Origin: Brachionus koreanus
Taxonomy: Eukaryota; Rotifera; Eurotatoria; Ploima; Brachionidae
Direction: 5' to 3'
Assembly (NCBI GenBank): GCA_016987375.1
Contig: PJRA01000263.1
Coordinates: 3,207,080-3,267,850 of the forward strand
DNA length: 60,771 bases
The translations under genes were made by a program, and so were the position numbers. Positions 36,801 to 47,684 of this stretch are shown here, one piece after another. The stretch's first letter is position 1. Each line of letters starts with the position of its first letter. The notes beneath the pieces were generated by a model, which was given only the letters and a program-made list of their open reading frames with translations, ran no database searches and was not told where the DNA came from.

Positions 36801-39800
36801 CAAGATTGAGAAAAAACAACACCGGGTGTAAATCACAAAAATTATTATAAAAAGCCGATATTTATTTTAATACATTTACTTCTGTTTACCTGAATTTTAT
36901 TATACAATCTTTTTTTTGTAAAAAAAAATCATCAACATATTGAAATTTTAAAAAAAAAAAAACACTCTAATACACCCAAAAACACCCTTATATATATATA
37001 TATATATAATTTTTTTTCTTAATTGAATTAAATGTTTAAATGAATAAGATGAAAAAAAAACGGCTGGAACGGTTTTACCGAGGCTGATAGTTTAGCTGTT
37101 TTTGCTTTTACTGTTTTACTGTTTGAATTTTCTAAGCACACGCCTCTCGGAATGCTTTTTGTTTCTAGCTCTTCTTCCAAAATTTCCTCAATTTGTCATT
37201 CACTAGTGTTCAAATATGGTCTAGGAAGCCGTAGTGCAAGGTTTTCGTTCGTATCAAAGCATATTGCGTAAAATTGGTTATGATAATTAAGAGTTGAACA
37301 GGGATACAAATATATAGAAAATCTATCAATATCTTCAAATTCTGGCTATCACTAGTATTTTTGTTTCACCTAATAATTTTTAGTCCACATAATTTGTGAT
37401 CTAAAGTGAAGATAACAGAAATCAGAAACAAAATTAAATCCTTTTAGAAAAAATTACACACATCGGAAGTGAAAACATCCTCTTTTAGTGAAACAAAAAA
37501 TAGTAATGATATGTAAGCAGAAGTAAATGTATTAAAAAAAATATCGGCTTTTTATAATAATTTTTGTGATTTACACCCGGTGTTGTTTTTTCTCAATCTT
37601 GACGGGTGTATGTTTTAAAGCATACCTAAAATTTGGCAAAGTCAAATTTTTAGATCAAAAAATTGTAAATTTTAATTAAAATTTTATTACATTCTTAAAG
37701 ATTACAATCATTTTCCTAGAATTTGAAAATAAGGTTCAGAAACTGTAAAAAAACTTTAAAATCTGAGACGAAATTTTATTCAATTTAACTGAAACGAACT
37801 GAAATTTTGTCATTTGACCGATCTTTTTTACGGTCTCATTTTCAGACCGCAAAAAAATACAACTAGTATATGAGCTATATTTGTTAAATTTTAAATATTT
37901 ATGATTTAAATTTTAATAATATTTATTTAATTAAATAATTATTAAATTTAGAAATCTTAATCTCGTACAAAAATTTATCCAGTTTTGGAGACCGATCATA
38001 TGGTCGACCGCATCCTGGCCGTTTTTTTGGCCACTCGTTGTTGGTTGGCCGTATTTTTTTGCGGTCTGAAAATGAGACCGTTTGGAAGACCGGCCACCTG
38101 ACCGCAAAAAACAGTCGGCGATTTGTGCCGGTTCGCTAAGACCGCATCCAATACTACTTTTATTTTAAAAAATAATTAAACAACATAACAAAACTATTGA
38201 AGAAAATATTTTTTTAGAATTTTCCGATATTCAATAGAAAATAACAAGCTATTCTTAATCAATAAATTTGAGTATCCAAAATGCCTTTTATGTATTAAGC
38301 GGTTGACATTTAAAAATGAGTCATATATACTGGCTTTTGGTACTGATGGTAATCTCTTATTCTGGAAAATTGACAGTCCTGATGATCAAGAACCTCAAAT
38401 GATTACCGGCTTGAACCAATCTGGTATTAATGACGTTGACTTAATGACAATTCCGGATTCCAGGAAGGCTATAGTAGCTACTGTTGGTGATGACACCTGT
38501 TTGAGCTTGATCAAAATTGAAATAAACCATGAGCATAAAATGAAATCCATTTCATCAGTAATTAAATTCGAAATGTCACATGCTTCATCAATTGCAGGTA
38601 TGTTATATTAAAAAAATGGCAAAATGAAAATAATTTTATATTTTTACATTTTCATATTTTTAGATTTTTTGTCCAATATTTCAGAAAATTTTCAATTATC
38701 ATTTTATTTATCAAATAATTTACGATAGTTTTTTTGATTTTCTAAAAAAATGCACAAAAAAACCAAAAATATAAAAATGTAAAAATGTAAAATTATTTTC
38801 ATTCTTTGCCAAAAAAATTGATTTATAAAAAAAGTTTCATTTAAAAAAATATGGAAAATTTTTAAAAACCAATTTAAAAAATAAAAAAACTATTTTTGTG
38901 ATATTTTATTTAAATTTTATACGGAAAAAATGAAAATGACAATTTTTGTCATAGCAGACTAGTATACAGTATGTTTCTAAACAAAGAAGACAGCTTACTT
39001 AAGCACATGCTCAAGTAGTAGAAAACTCGGGTGATTTCTCATTAAAATTATTAAGATAAATAAAACTTTTTCTTTGAAAATTTATTTATTTTCTAAAAAA
39101 TTACAATCAAGACTTTTAGCTAATAAGAGTCATTTTTTAAAATTTTATTCATATGTGATAAAATTCAAGTTTCAACTTTTCAAAAAGGGGTCTAAAAAAC
39201 CCCTCGGGCGTTCTAGTGCTAGAGTTGCGCTAGGCGACTTAAGTAGCTCTACAAGCAAAACAAAATTAACATGAACATGTTCTAGAACATGACCAAAAGA
39301 AAATTTTAATTTGAATTAATAATTTTTCAATTCAAAATAGCTTTTTGAAATCAATAAAAAGTAAAAAAAGTCGGTGTCCCAGTCCCTTAATAAAGCAGGC
39401 TATAATCACTATGTTAAGAGTAATTCTATAAGAATTGTTTATAAACGTACTGTAGTAAGTAGTTACTACAATATAGCCAACACAAAATTGCGCTTAGCCA
39501 CTTAGGCTATTGGATTCAATCCTTTTTAGTAGAAAAAAAAAAGAAAAATTCATTCATAGAAAATGATTATTATTCAGATTTCATAATCAAATAATTTCAA
39601 CAAATTGTTATAATTTGTCAATTGATGTTATTTATTTAGTTGTATATTTTTCTAATAAAAAAAATTGTCAATATCTGCAAATATTTCTTTTTTAATTTCG
39701 TATATACAAACATTATTAAGTAGTAAATTCATTCATTAAAATTCAAGATTTTTAGTGATCAAAAAGCAAGCTATATTTTTTTATTTCCCTTAAATCACAT

Positions 39801-40918
39801 CGAAATATAACACCGTGTTTAATTTGTTCAAATGTTGTTGTTATAAAATATGATTAATGAGTTTGTTGAATTTTGGATGAATGCTAATAATCTGAGATAA
39901 AGCTTTGTCCTGCTGCCTTCTTTTAACAGCCATCCTAGACAGCTCTACCAAAATAATAATTTAATAATCACATAAAGGCTTTATCTCATCTGGATACTTT
40001 GACTCCAAATTTTTAAAAGATGAAATAATTGATTTTAATTGAAATTTGAATAAAATTATCACATTTTTTAAATTAAATTTAAAAAAAAGTCTGGTAAAAA
40101 ATTTTACTGATGTTTTAATTTTTAATTTATAATAACTTTAAATTTATAAAAAGATAATTAAAAATACTTAAAAATATGACAAAAAAAATGAGTGCTGGGA
40201 GCATTCAAAAGTCAACGGAATTTGGATAAAAAAAATGATCAATTTTGATTAAAAATATTAAAATAAATCTTCGATTAATTTTGATTTTAATATATTTTAT
40301 TTTAATAATATATTGAAGTCCTAAAATTATGATCCCAAAATTCATATTTAATTCATTTATTTATCACTAATAAATCATGTAAAGATATAAAGATTAAAAT
40401 TAAAATTTAACTGACAATTAAATTAAAATCTAATAAAATTTGTCTAAAGTTTTTTATTTAGGAGTGAGATTTGTACTTCCAAACATATTGGCCACTGTTT
40501 CAAAAGATCAGCGATTCATTTTATGGAAAATAGATTTTGATAATAAAAAAGTAAATATTCTAAATAGGGGACGGTAAAGTTAAAACCATTTTTTTTCAGC
40601 CTAGCAAATTTAAAAAAAAAACAATTTTTAAAAAAAAAAATTGGCAAATTAGGAAAATTAAAGTTGAAGCTTCACTGTCCTCCGAATTTTTATAAAAAAG
40701 CTTAAATCGTTGAATAAAAACTTATTTAGAGTGTTCCATTGAAAGTTTTTTTTTCAAATGTACCTGATGTATCATCATTAGATATGATTCAATTGAATGA
40801 GTAATTTATTTAACTAAGAGTGAAAATAACTTTCATAAAATTTTTTTGCAGCAATGTTTTCCGATTTTCGCTAGTAGGAGTTGGGATGGAAATAGTTGAT
40901 TTACAATTAAAAAATTGA
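30840..40918 (+). CDS. WDR6: WDR6, WD-repeat partner of tRNA 2'-O-methyltransferase, 7 exons
   Basis: WDR6 (yeast Trm734/Rtt10) partners FTSJ1/Trm7 in 2'-O-methylation of position 34 of tRNA anticodons. Exons 30840-30921, 33738-34089, 34138-36564, 38218-38597, 40462-40550, 40730-40800 and 40852-40918 join in frame to about 1155 residues (human 1121). Family blocks: KILLAYGPYLSLID at the start, DWIFDIFWM, the WD repeat stretch GHQGVIFNIEYS through SDDRSINVWKI, FYGHDARVWKCK, SIGEDLKCCLWN, GGLRKFDL, later GHESVVKCMDFY, FGTDGNLLFWKI, and the end NVPDVSSLDMIQLN with GVGMEIVDLQ. Introns 1, 3 and 4 (2.8, 1.65 and 1.86 kb) are loaded with mobile elements, while the others are 48-179 bp. Its stop lies only 103 bp from the stop of the convergent PLAAT-like gene. 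Confidence 0.95.
31551..32179 (-). mobile_element. Internally deleted Tc1/mariner element in WDR6 intron 1
   Basis: The ends are inverted repeats (left ACGGGTGATACATAAGTAAA, right complement of ACGGGCGATGCATAAGTAAA, continuing ATGGACAAAA) flanked by TA on both sides (31549-31550 and 32180-32181), the Tc1/mariner target duplication. The minus-strand frame keeps a helix-turn-helix region (QRRLARKFNVHQTTVGRQL) and then jumps to the second half of the catalytic core (FWPDLASAHY, NPPNVPQARPI, NFWGCL). The part with the first catalytic Asp is missing and a 15-base N gap interrupts the N-terminal part. It cannot encode an active transposase. Confidence 0.88.
32025..32039. other. Assembly gap (15 N)
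   Basis: A run of 15 unknown bases lies within the mariner remnant. Gap size may be nominal, so the length and frame across this site are not reliable. Confidence 0.99.
32831..33000 (+). mobile_element. piggyBac-like repeat end in WDR6 intron 1
   Basis: TTAA (32827-32830) is followed by CACTAGAAAGCCAGAGAGG, a T run and an AT-rich body. It aligns with the minus-strand copy ending at 143 for about 140 bases, including TTTTAAATTCTTAAAAAAA and TCAATTAATTT. The far end was not found, so this is a truncated copy or the other terminus has diverged. Confidence 0.6.
36776..37626. mobile_element. Mutator-like MITE with 9-bp target duplication, in WDR6 intron 3
   Basis: An 851-bp element has inverted terminal repeats of about 113 bp (36776-36888 and 37514-37626) differing at only a few positions; they begin GGTATGCTTTAAAACATACA. 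The 9-bp direct repeat TAAAATTTG sits immediately outside both ends (36767-36775 and 37627-37635). Long TIRs plus a 9-bp duplication are typical of the Mutator (MULE) superfamily. The interior holds a short TA microsatellite near 36991 and no ORF. Near-identical TIRs suggest a recent insertion. Confidence 0.82.
37830..38081. mobile_element. Foldback element with clustered GACCG motifs, in WDR6 intron 3
   Basis: Perfect 31-bp inverted repeats (37830-37860 and 38051-38081) contain CGGTCTCATTTTCAGACCG, itself a hairpin, followed by CAAAAAAATAC. GACCG or CGGTC occurs about ten times between 37815 and 38150, well beyond chance in DNA this AT-rich. It lies about 200 bp downstream of the Mutator-like MITE. 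Clustered subterminal motifs resemble transposase-binding arrays of hAT elements, but no target duplication was established. Confidence 0.6.
38611..38815. repeat. Foldback repeat in WDR6 intron 4
   Basis: Arms of about 60 bp (38611-38672 and 38753-38815) are imperfect reverse complements around GGCAAAATGAAAATAATTTT and ATTTTTACATTTT. Small AT-rich hairpin element; family unknown. Confidence 0.55.
39040..39218 (-). mobile_element. piggyBac-like repeat end in WDR6 intron 4
   Basis: On the minus strand from 39218: CACTAGAACGCCCGAGGGG, T run, AGACCCC, then AT-rich sequence. It is the third copy of the family also at 143 (-) and 32831 (+). The flank is CTAG rather than TTAA, so the copy is old or has lost its target site. 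Left boundary approximate. Confidence 0.5.
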
Positions 40919-41021
40919 AAAATTTTAACAGCGGAAAAATTAAATAAAAAAAAAAATTAAAAAAAAAAAATTTTTTTTCTATTTGTTTGTTTTTTAAATT
41001 CTTATTATAAATTACAGTCTA

Positions 41022-42071
41022 TTATTCTAGTGAATTACGTTTTTCTTTTCCTTTCATCTTATTGAATACAAACATAGCTGATACTGCAGAGACTGAAAAA
41101 ATTGCAAATTTTTTAAGTGTGTCTTGTACACTCTCAATTTCAGGTGATCTTGCAATTCCATTTCTATTTTTAGAAACAAAATGATGACAGTTGTCACCTA
41201 AAACACTATATCCAATTTCTCCCAATCTGGCACGACATTCTTTTAAAATTTCATCTTTTTCTCTTCAATTTAAAATGAAAATTATTTAAAACATTTAGTA
41301 TTTTTCATACTTTGGCTTATGTTTTGAATCATAAATATCATTTCCTTTTGACAAAGGTCTATAACCAGCCACTTCGATTACAAAATCCTCACTAACACAT
41401 GCTTTTTCAGTAGGTATGCCTATTATGCTTTTTGATGCTATTCCAAAACTAGTTGATTCCTCTGGCTCACCCCATTTATGTATGACGGTCATGTATGAAG
41501 TATCTAATAATTAATTTTTAAATTAAATCAAAATCAAAAAATTTTACTTTACCGGCTAGGATTGCGTGATGAGTGTAAAATCCTCTCTCGAAAATTATCA
41601 CATCTCCCTCTTCAAGCTGGTGAACTTGAGACAAATTAGATTTAATAGTTGAAATCAAATTTTTAGCATCCACTTTTTTTTCAATGCTTATGTCAATTAT
41701 ATTAAATTCATAACATATAAAGTCAAAGCAATTTTCTGAAAATTGATCAAATTCTTTTACATTTTCCGATTGCCAATTTTTTTTCTTCAAAGCCTCCTTG
41801 TAAATATTATCCATGTTGAGAATTTCTTCAAACGCTGATTCATTTATTCCATCACTTTTACTATAAAGAGATAACAATTTTCCATTTCCTCAAATTATAT
41901 GAGTTAGTTTTTGTTTTGAAGAATTTTCTATATTTTTTTACCTATGTACAGCATAAGAGACCAATTTTTGTCCGAATTTGTTATTTCTGTGATTCCGATT
42001 AAATACCCTATATTGTTATTATATTCGGAGATAAATTGGAGCATTTGAATCGATGTATAAAATTGACGCAT
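41022..42071 (-). CDS. Tandem PLAAT/LRAT-like protein with C-terminal membrane segment
   Basis: Exons 42071-41942, 41888-41553, 41503-41311 and 41262-41022 give 299 residues. The C-terminal half is an LRAT/PLAAT (H-rev107) domain of the NlpC/P60 thiol superfamily: EEGDVIIFERGFYTHHAIL with the first His (about 151), VIHKWGEP with the second (164), and LGDNCHHFV with the nucleophile Cys245, then RNGIARS and a hydrophobic helix (about 271-287) with a basic tail. Such enzymes act as phospholipid acyltransferases/phospholipases at membranes. The N-terminal half repeats the pattern: IGYLIGITEI, NWSLMLYIGNGKLLSLYS, SENCFDFICYEF. There Asn36 and Ser50 occupy the His positions while Cys97 is kept. This looks like an inactive copy fused to an active one. 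Family assignment of the second domain is firm, of the first an inference from pattern. Confidence 0.82.
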
Positions 42072-42894
42072 TTTTCCTAGAAATTATTGAATTTTTCTTT
42101 TTAATTTTGATTTTTAAAAATAAAAAAAAATTAAATTAAAAATTAAAATCCAGTTAGTTAAAAAATTTTTTAAAACAAATTGAAAAATAATTTGAATTAA
42201 TGCTAACATTAATAATAAAAAATTAATTAAACAGACCCAAAGCTAAACACAAATAATTCAAAAAGTAATTTTGAAATTTTTTCAATGCTTTGCAATAAAT
42301 CATAATTTATTTTAATTTTAATTTATCAATAAAATAAAAAATTAAGAAATTAAAATTTATCTTTTTTTAAAAAATTCAACAGGTTGCAGATTGTTCTAAA
42401 ATTTTTATTTTAATTTTGCTCATTTTGGCACTAATAAACGATATGTTACAAAAAAATAAATTCTAAAATTAAAAAATTTTTTAACAAAAAATATTTTTTC
42501 ATTATGTTTACATCCAGACGGCAAGCATTTAAAGCAATTCCAATCGTTAATCAATCACTTTGGATCAGCCAAATTTAGTTGTTACAAAATCTCTGTTAGA
42601 TCTCTGCAAAGTTCTTTATATATTTTGAAATAATAGAAAATTAAATTAAAAGAATAATTACAGAGAATTATTTGGGTAAAAAAAACTTTGTCAGCTGACA
42701 TATTTTGCATATTTTGAAGAACATCAAAGCAAAAAAAAAATTTTATATTTTTTTTACACTCATTTCAATCTCAACTTTAGACAATTTGATTTTCGTGGAC
42801 ATGGTTTGCTAAAAGAATTTTAATTAAAATTTAATAAAAATTATTTTAAATTTTATAATATTTATTCATTTTAAATTTATTGAGACAATTATTA
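42072..42894. other. Intergenic, fumarase 3' to PLAAT-like 5'
   Basis: About 0.8 kb of AT-rich DNA holding the 3' end of the fumarase transcript and the presumed promoter of the PLAAT-like gene. No further feature recognised. Confidence 0.5.
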
Positions 42895-44545
42895 TCATTT
42901 TGGACAAAGCATTTCTTCTGGTCTAACCCAAGCATCAAATTGTTCGCTTGTAACATAATCGAGTTCAATTGCTGTTTCCTTCAAAGTCTTGTTCTCTTTA
43001 AAAGCCTTTTTAGCGATTTGCGCAGCTTTGTCGTATCCAATTTTTGAATTCAGAGCAGTTACAAGCATTAAAGACTCTTTGGTGTAAAAATCCAGCCTTG
43101 ACTCTAAGGCTTTTATTCCAATTACACAATATTTGTTAAACGAACAAATAGAATCACCTAGCAATCTAATCGATTGTAAAACATTTCGAACAATCAAAGG
43201 CTTGTAAACATTCAATTGCAAATGGCCGTTGGCACCTCCAAAACTAACAGCCACATGATTTCCCATGACTTGTGCAGATACCATAGTCAACGCTTCGCAC
43301 TGAGTTGGATTCACCTTACCAGGCATAATTGAACTGCCTGGTTCATTTTCGGGAATACTTATTTCGGCCAGTCCACATCTTGGTCCACTTGATAGCAATC
43401 GGATATCATTTGCTATTTTATGCAAGCTAACAGCAAGAGTGTTCAAAGCACCACTTACTTCAACCAAAGTATCATGACTTGCCAACGATTCAAATTTATT
43501 CTCAGCTGGCCTAAATTCAATACTAGTGAGAATTGAGATTTCTTTGCAGCATTTTTCGTCAAATCCAACTCGAGTATTTAAGCCAGTGCCAACAGCTGTG
43601 CCTCCTATTGCAAGCAAATAGAGTCTGGGTAAAGTTGCATTCAATCGATTAATAGAGAATTTAATTTGTTGAGCAAATGCTGAAAATTCTTGTCCTAGGG
43701 TCATTGGAACTGCATCTTGCATGTGTGTTCTGCCGATTTTAATCATTTTAGAAAATTCCTCGCTTTTTTTTGTTAAACTATTTAGCAACTCGTCTAATCT
43801 TGGCAAAAGTTTTTCGTTTAATTCCAAAGCTACAGCGATGTGCATTGCTGTTGGAAAAGTATCATTTGAACTTTGGCTCATGTTAACATGATCGTTTGGA
43901 TTTATCATCTTTGAGCCTAATTGTCCACCCAAAATTTCTGTTGCTCTATTGCCGATCACTTCATTAACATTCATATTTGTTTGTGTTCCAGATCCAGTTT
44001 GCCAAATTGATAGAGGAAATTGTTCTGATGTCAATTTTTGATCGATTACTTCTTCACATGCTTGAATAATAGCATTGGACTTTTGTTCATCAAGGCCATA
44101 TGTTTGATTCACTTTGGCAGCAGCTTTTTTCAATATACCAAATGCTTTAATTATAGGACTCTTAAATTTTTAAAATTATGAATAAATTATTGTCATTTAA
44201 ATTGATTTAAAATTATTTTTTTTTTCAATCTAACCGGCATTCTTTCAAATTGGTCTCCTATATTGAAATGAATCAGAGAACGTGCTGTATTGGCGCCGTA
44301 GTATTTATCGGCTGGGACTTTTATTTCACCAAAGCTGTCTCTTTCAATTCGAAATTGTTCCATTTTTGAAACTTTTGTTGTATGCATTAGCCTAAATTGT
44401 TTGACTAGAAAATGAAAATAAATATATTTGATTTTAAAATTTTGACTGATTATTTGAAAAAAGTACAAGTTGGATTTTCATTGAGAATTCGTTTAAACGC
44501 AACTCTTTTGTAAGAGTTAAGTATAAAAATACAAAATTTAGACAT
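42895..44545 (-). CDS. FH: Fumarate hydratase, class II
   Basis: Hydrates fumarate to L-malate in the mitochondrial TCA cycle and, as a cytosolic form, handles fumarate from urea/purine metabolism. Exons 44545-44467, 44404-44235 and 44160-42895 give 504 residues (human 510). Seen: [14 protein letters not shown] and [10 protein letters not shown] at the start of the mature enzyme, [17 protein letters not shown], the substrate-site [32 protein letters not shown] with the active-site histidine, [12 protein letters not shown], and the superfamily signature [16 protein letters not shown]. The N-terminal about 35 residues are basic and hydroxylated without acids near [11 protein letters not shown], as expected for a mitochondrial import signal. 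The Met before EQFRIERDS could start a cytosolic form. It is divergent from ZIP7 with 669 bp between starts. Confidence 0.97.
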
Positions 44546-45214
44546 TTTAATTTGAAATTAAATTCAGTTTTTTAAAGAAAAATTTTAGCATTTAAATGCA
44601 TAAAAATAGATTTTTTTTGTTTAAAAATAAACAAAAAAGGGTTTGAAAATATCTCATCTGATTATTATTAAAGTGAAAAAAATCATTTTGTTGAATTTGA
44701 ATTTTTATGAGAACTGTAAGAACTTGAAATATTATAAAGCGTTCTTCAAAATTTATTTTAAAATTATAAAGTTGTTTATTCTCTTGTGAAAAATTAAATT
44801 AACTTTTAAAAAAAAATTTTTGCACTCACGTTCTTGCTAAATATAACATCTGTTGAATGAGCTTAATTTGATTATTTTTATTTTATTTCTTTTATTTTAG
44901 ATGATAGCTTTAACTAATTCATTATTAAAAATATAACAAATATAAAGCAAATTCTATTTATTTATTAATCAATTAAAATATTTTCTTGCATTTAGTTATT
45001 ATATTTTTCACAAAAAATGATTAATTTTATATTTTTTTATATTAAAATTTTATCTCTATTTGAGCAGAAAGAACGCATAAAATATCAGACTATTACCTAG
45101 TCTATTCTTTTGAATATTAAAATTCATCAAAATATAATATATTCAAAATATTCAATAACACGTAATCTCTGTGCCAAATTAGTTTAAAACAATTTTTTTA
45201 TTTAGCGACTGGCC

Positions 45215-46634
45215 ATGGTTCAAATAAGACCAAAGATTAATTTGTATTTGCTTATCTGTTGTTTTCTTATCAGTTCGCATGTATTTTCATGGGAACATGA
45301 TCACCATCATGGACACGAACATCTGGAAAAACCATCTTTTAAATATTCAAGAGAAGCGAATGAGCCAGAAGCAAGCCATAATCATCATCACAACCACGAG
45401 CATAGTCATGAAAATCATGGTCATTCTCATGACCATCATCATGGCCACGAACATAATCATGAAAATCATGGTCATTCTCATGACCATCATCATGGCCATG
45501 AACATAGTCATGAAAATCATGGTCATTCTCATGACCATCATCATGGCCATGAACATAGTCATGAAAATCATGGTCATTCACATGAAACTATTCAAAGAAA
45601 TAAAAGGTCTTCTGAAAATGTCAATTTAAGAGACAAATTTAAAATTGGCTTAAACGCTTGTCTTTCAACAGTTCTAATAAGTGTTGCTCCTTTTGTTTTA
45701 CTATTTTTCATCCCATTAAAAAACAACAATATTGAGAATCAATCATTGCTGAATGTGCTATTGGCTTTTGCATCCGGAAGTTTGCTAGGAGATGCATTTT
45801 TGCATTTAATCCCGCATGCACTACATCCTCATGATCACCAGGACGAGATACATGGACATTCTCACGAAGAACATGATCATTCGGCTCAGACTGCTGTTGG
45901 TTTGTGGGTTTTAGCAGGAATTTTAGCATTTTTATTTGTGGAAAAAGTAGTTAGAGTTATTAAAGGAGATGATCATTCTCATTCTCATGGTCATTCTCAT
46001 AAAAAAGAAACTACAACTGAAAAAACAGAGAAAGAACAAAAAAAAGATAAAAAAGAAAAAAAGGAAAAAACTGATGAAAAAGTCCAAGGTAAAAACAAAT
46101 AATTTGAAACTTGTTATCAAAATTTTTTTTCAAGATATTAAAATCGCCGGATATTTGAATCTTGTAGCAGATTTTGCTCACAATTTTACTGATGGTCTTG
46201 CTATTGGAGCATCTTATTTAGCTGGACATAATATTGGCATCGTCACTACATTAACAATATTATTTCACGAAGTTCCACACGAAATTGGCGATTTTGCCAT
46301 TTTGATTCAATCAGGTTGCTCAAAAAAAAAAGTATATCTTAAATTTTTTTAGCTATTTATTTTCAATTCAATCATAAAGGCCATCTATTTACAACTAGTA
46401 ACCGCTTTAGGTGCTTTAAGTGGAACTGTATTGAGTTTGATTTTTGAATCAGCAATGAGCGGCATTGCTACATCTTGTATTTTACCATTTACTGCTGGAG
46501 GCTTTATCTACATAGCTACAGTATCGATTATGCCTGATTTGAGAGAAAGCCCAAGTCTAAAGCAGTCTGTCAAAGAAATCATTGCTTTAATTGCAGGAAT
46601 TTCTATGATGGTAGTTATTGCCTTCTTGGAATAG
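45215..46634 (+). CDS. SLC39A7: ZIP7-type zinc transporter (SLC39A7/KE4/Catsup)
   Basis: Exports zinc from ER/Golgi lumen to cytosol. Exons 45215-46088, 46135-46331 and 46380-46634 give 441 residues (human 469). A signal peptide is followed by a luminal His-rich region made of 17-residue repeats, then transmembrane helices: [59 protein letters not shown], a His/Lys-rich cytosolic loop, then [15 protein letters not shown] and the [13 protein letters not shown] metal-site motif of the LIV-1 subfamily, QSGCSKKKA, and [20 protein letters not shown]. These match ZIP7 rather than ZIP13. All residues of the binuclear zinc site (H, N, D; H, E, H, E) are visible. Confidence 0.96.
45398..45586 (+). repeat. 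51-bp coding tandem repeat in ZIP7
   Basis: Three full copies (45398-45448, 45449-45499, 45500-45550) and a partial fourth of a 51-bp unit encode [17 protein letters not shown]. Copies are nearly identical at DNA level, so the array is young and likely variable in copy number. It causes long open frames in several shadow frames, which are not genes. Confidence 0.9.
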
Positions 46635-47684
46635 ACAAATTTAAGAATTATTTTTAAATGTTTGAATAAGGTTTTGCAATTTTATTTCAAATTTAGCTAA
46701 AAAGTTGTCAGTTTTAAAAAAATATTAATTTAGCCTATTTTTGACAAATTATGTTGTTTTTTTTTCACAAATAATAGCTTTTTTGTTATACATATATGTT
46801 TTGATCGCTTGGATATATCAATAAAATATTAAGAAACAAACTAGATTATTATATTATAGATTATTTTTTATCAAAATTAAAGTTTGTATTTATTTATTCA
46901 ATAATGATTTTGTCTAGAAAAGAAAATAGTAAAATTTAAATTATTTATTTTTTTTTTATTCGTATTGAGCTAATGTTCCTCAGAATAAAAGTATAAAAAA
47001 TATTAAAATTTTAGGTAAAGTGAATTTCAAATACAATTTGAAAAAATTCTTCCTTTTTTGATAAATTAAAATTTACATTTAAAAAAATACTGCAACAAGG
47101 TTCAATAAAGTATATTGTACCTTTTTTCCTTTAATTTTTTTTTCTCATCTAAGAAAAAAGACAAAGAACAACAATATGATTTAAATTGATTTTATTTCCT
47201 AAAAAAAAAGAAATTAAAGATTTTATTTTAGTTAAAAAAGGTATTTTGATTAAACTGAAGAAAAACCAAAATAAAAAACAAATATAAAATATCAATCAGC
47301 TGGTGCCTTATGCACTTTTTGGCAGCATTTTTATAAGAATGTTTTATTTTAGTAAATTTTTATCAATCAAAAAAGAAAAAAAAAATTTATTTTTGTATTT
47401 GAATTTCAAAATAGCTAAATTATAAACAAAAGTATGAAAATATTGAAATAATCTAGATTAGATACATTGAATTTAGTAGGAAGTAAACTAGTCCTTACCG
47501 TAAGTAAACCGTGAATAATGATAACTGTTCAATGATAAGTTTGTGAATATCGTTCTTTTATGTTTATGTGTAAACGGCTTAGGTGTAAATCTTTTTTTAA
47601 TAAACTTTTCTGTAATTTTTTAAGCTATATGACCGTATCTGGGTTATTTTTGTAGTCATTCCGAGTTTGTTGAAAAATTCATTA

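Noticed and set aside
39445..39485. Short palindrome TGTAGTAA-GTAG-TTACTACA
   Set aside because: An 8-bp stem alone in a TE-rich intron; no context supporting a function.
45339..45581. His/Asp/Met-rich minus-strand and second plus-strand ORFs over the ZIP7 repeat
   Set aside because: Shadows produced by the 51-bp coding tandem repeat; the ZIP7 frame explains the sequence.
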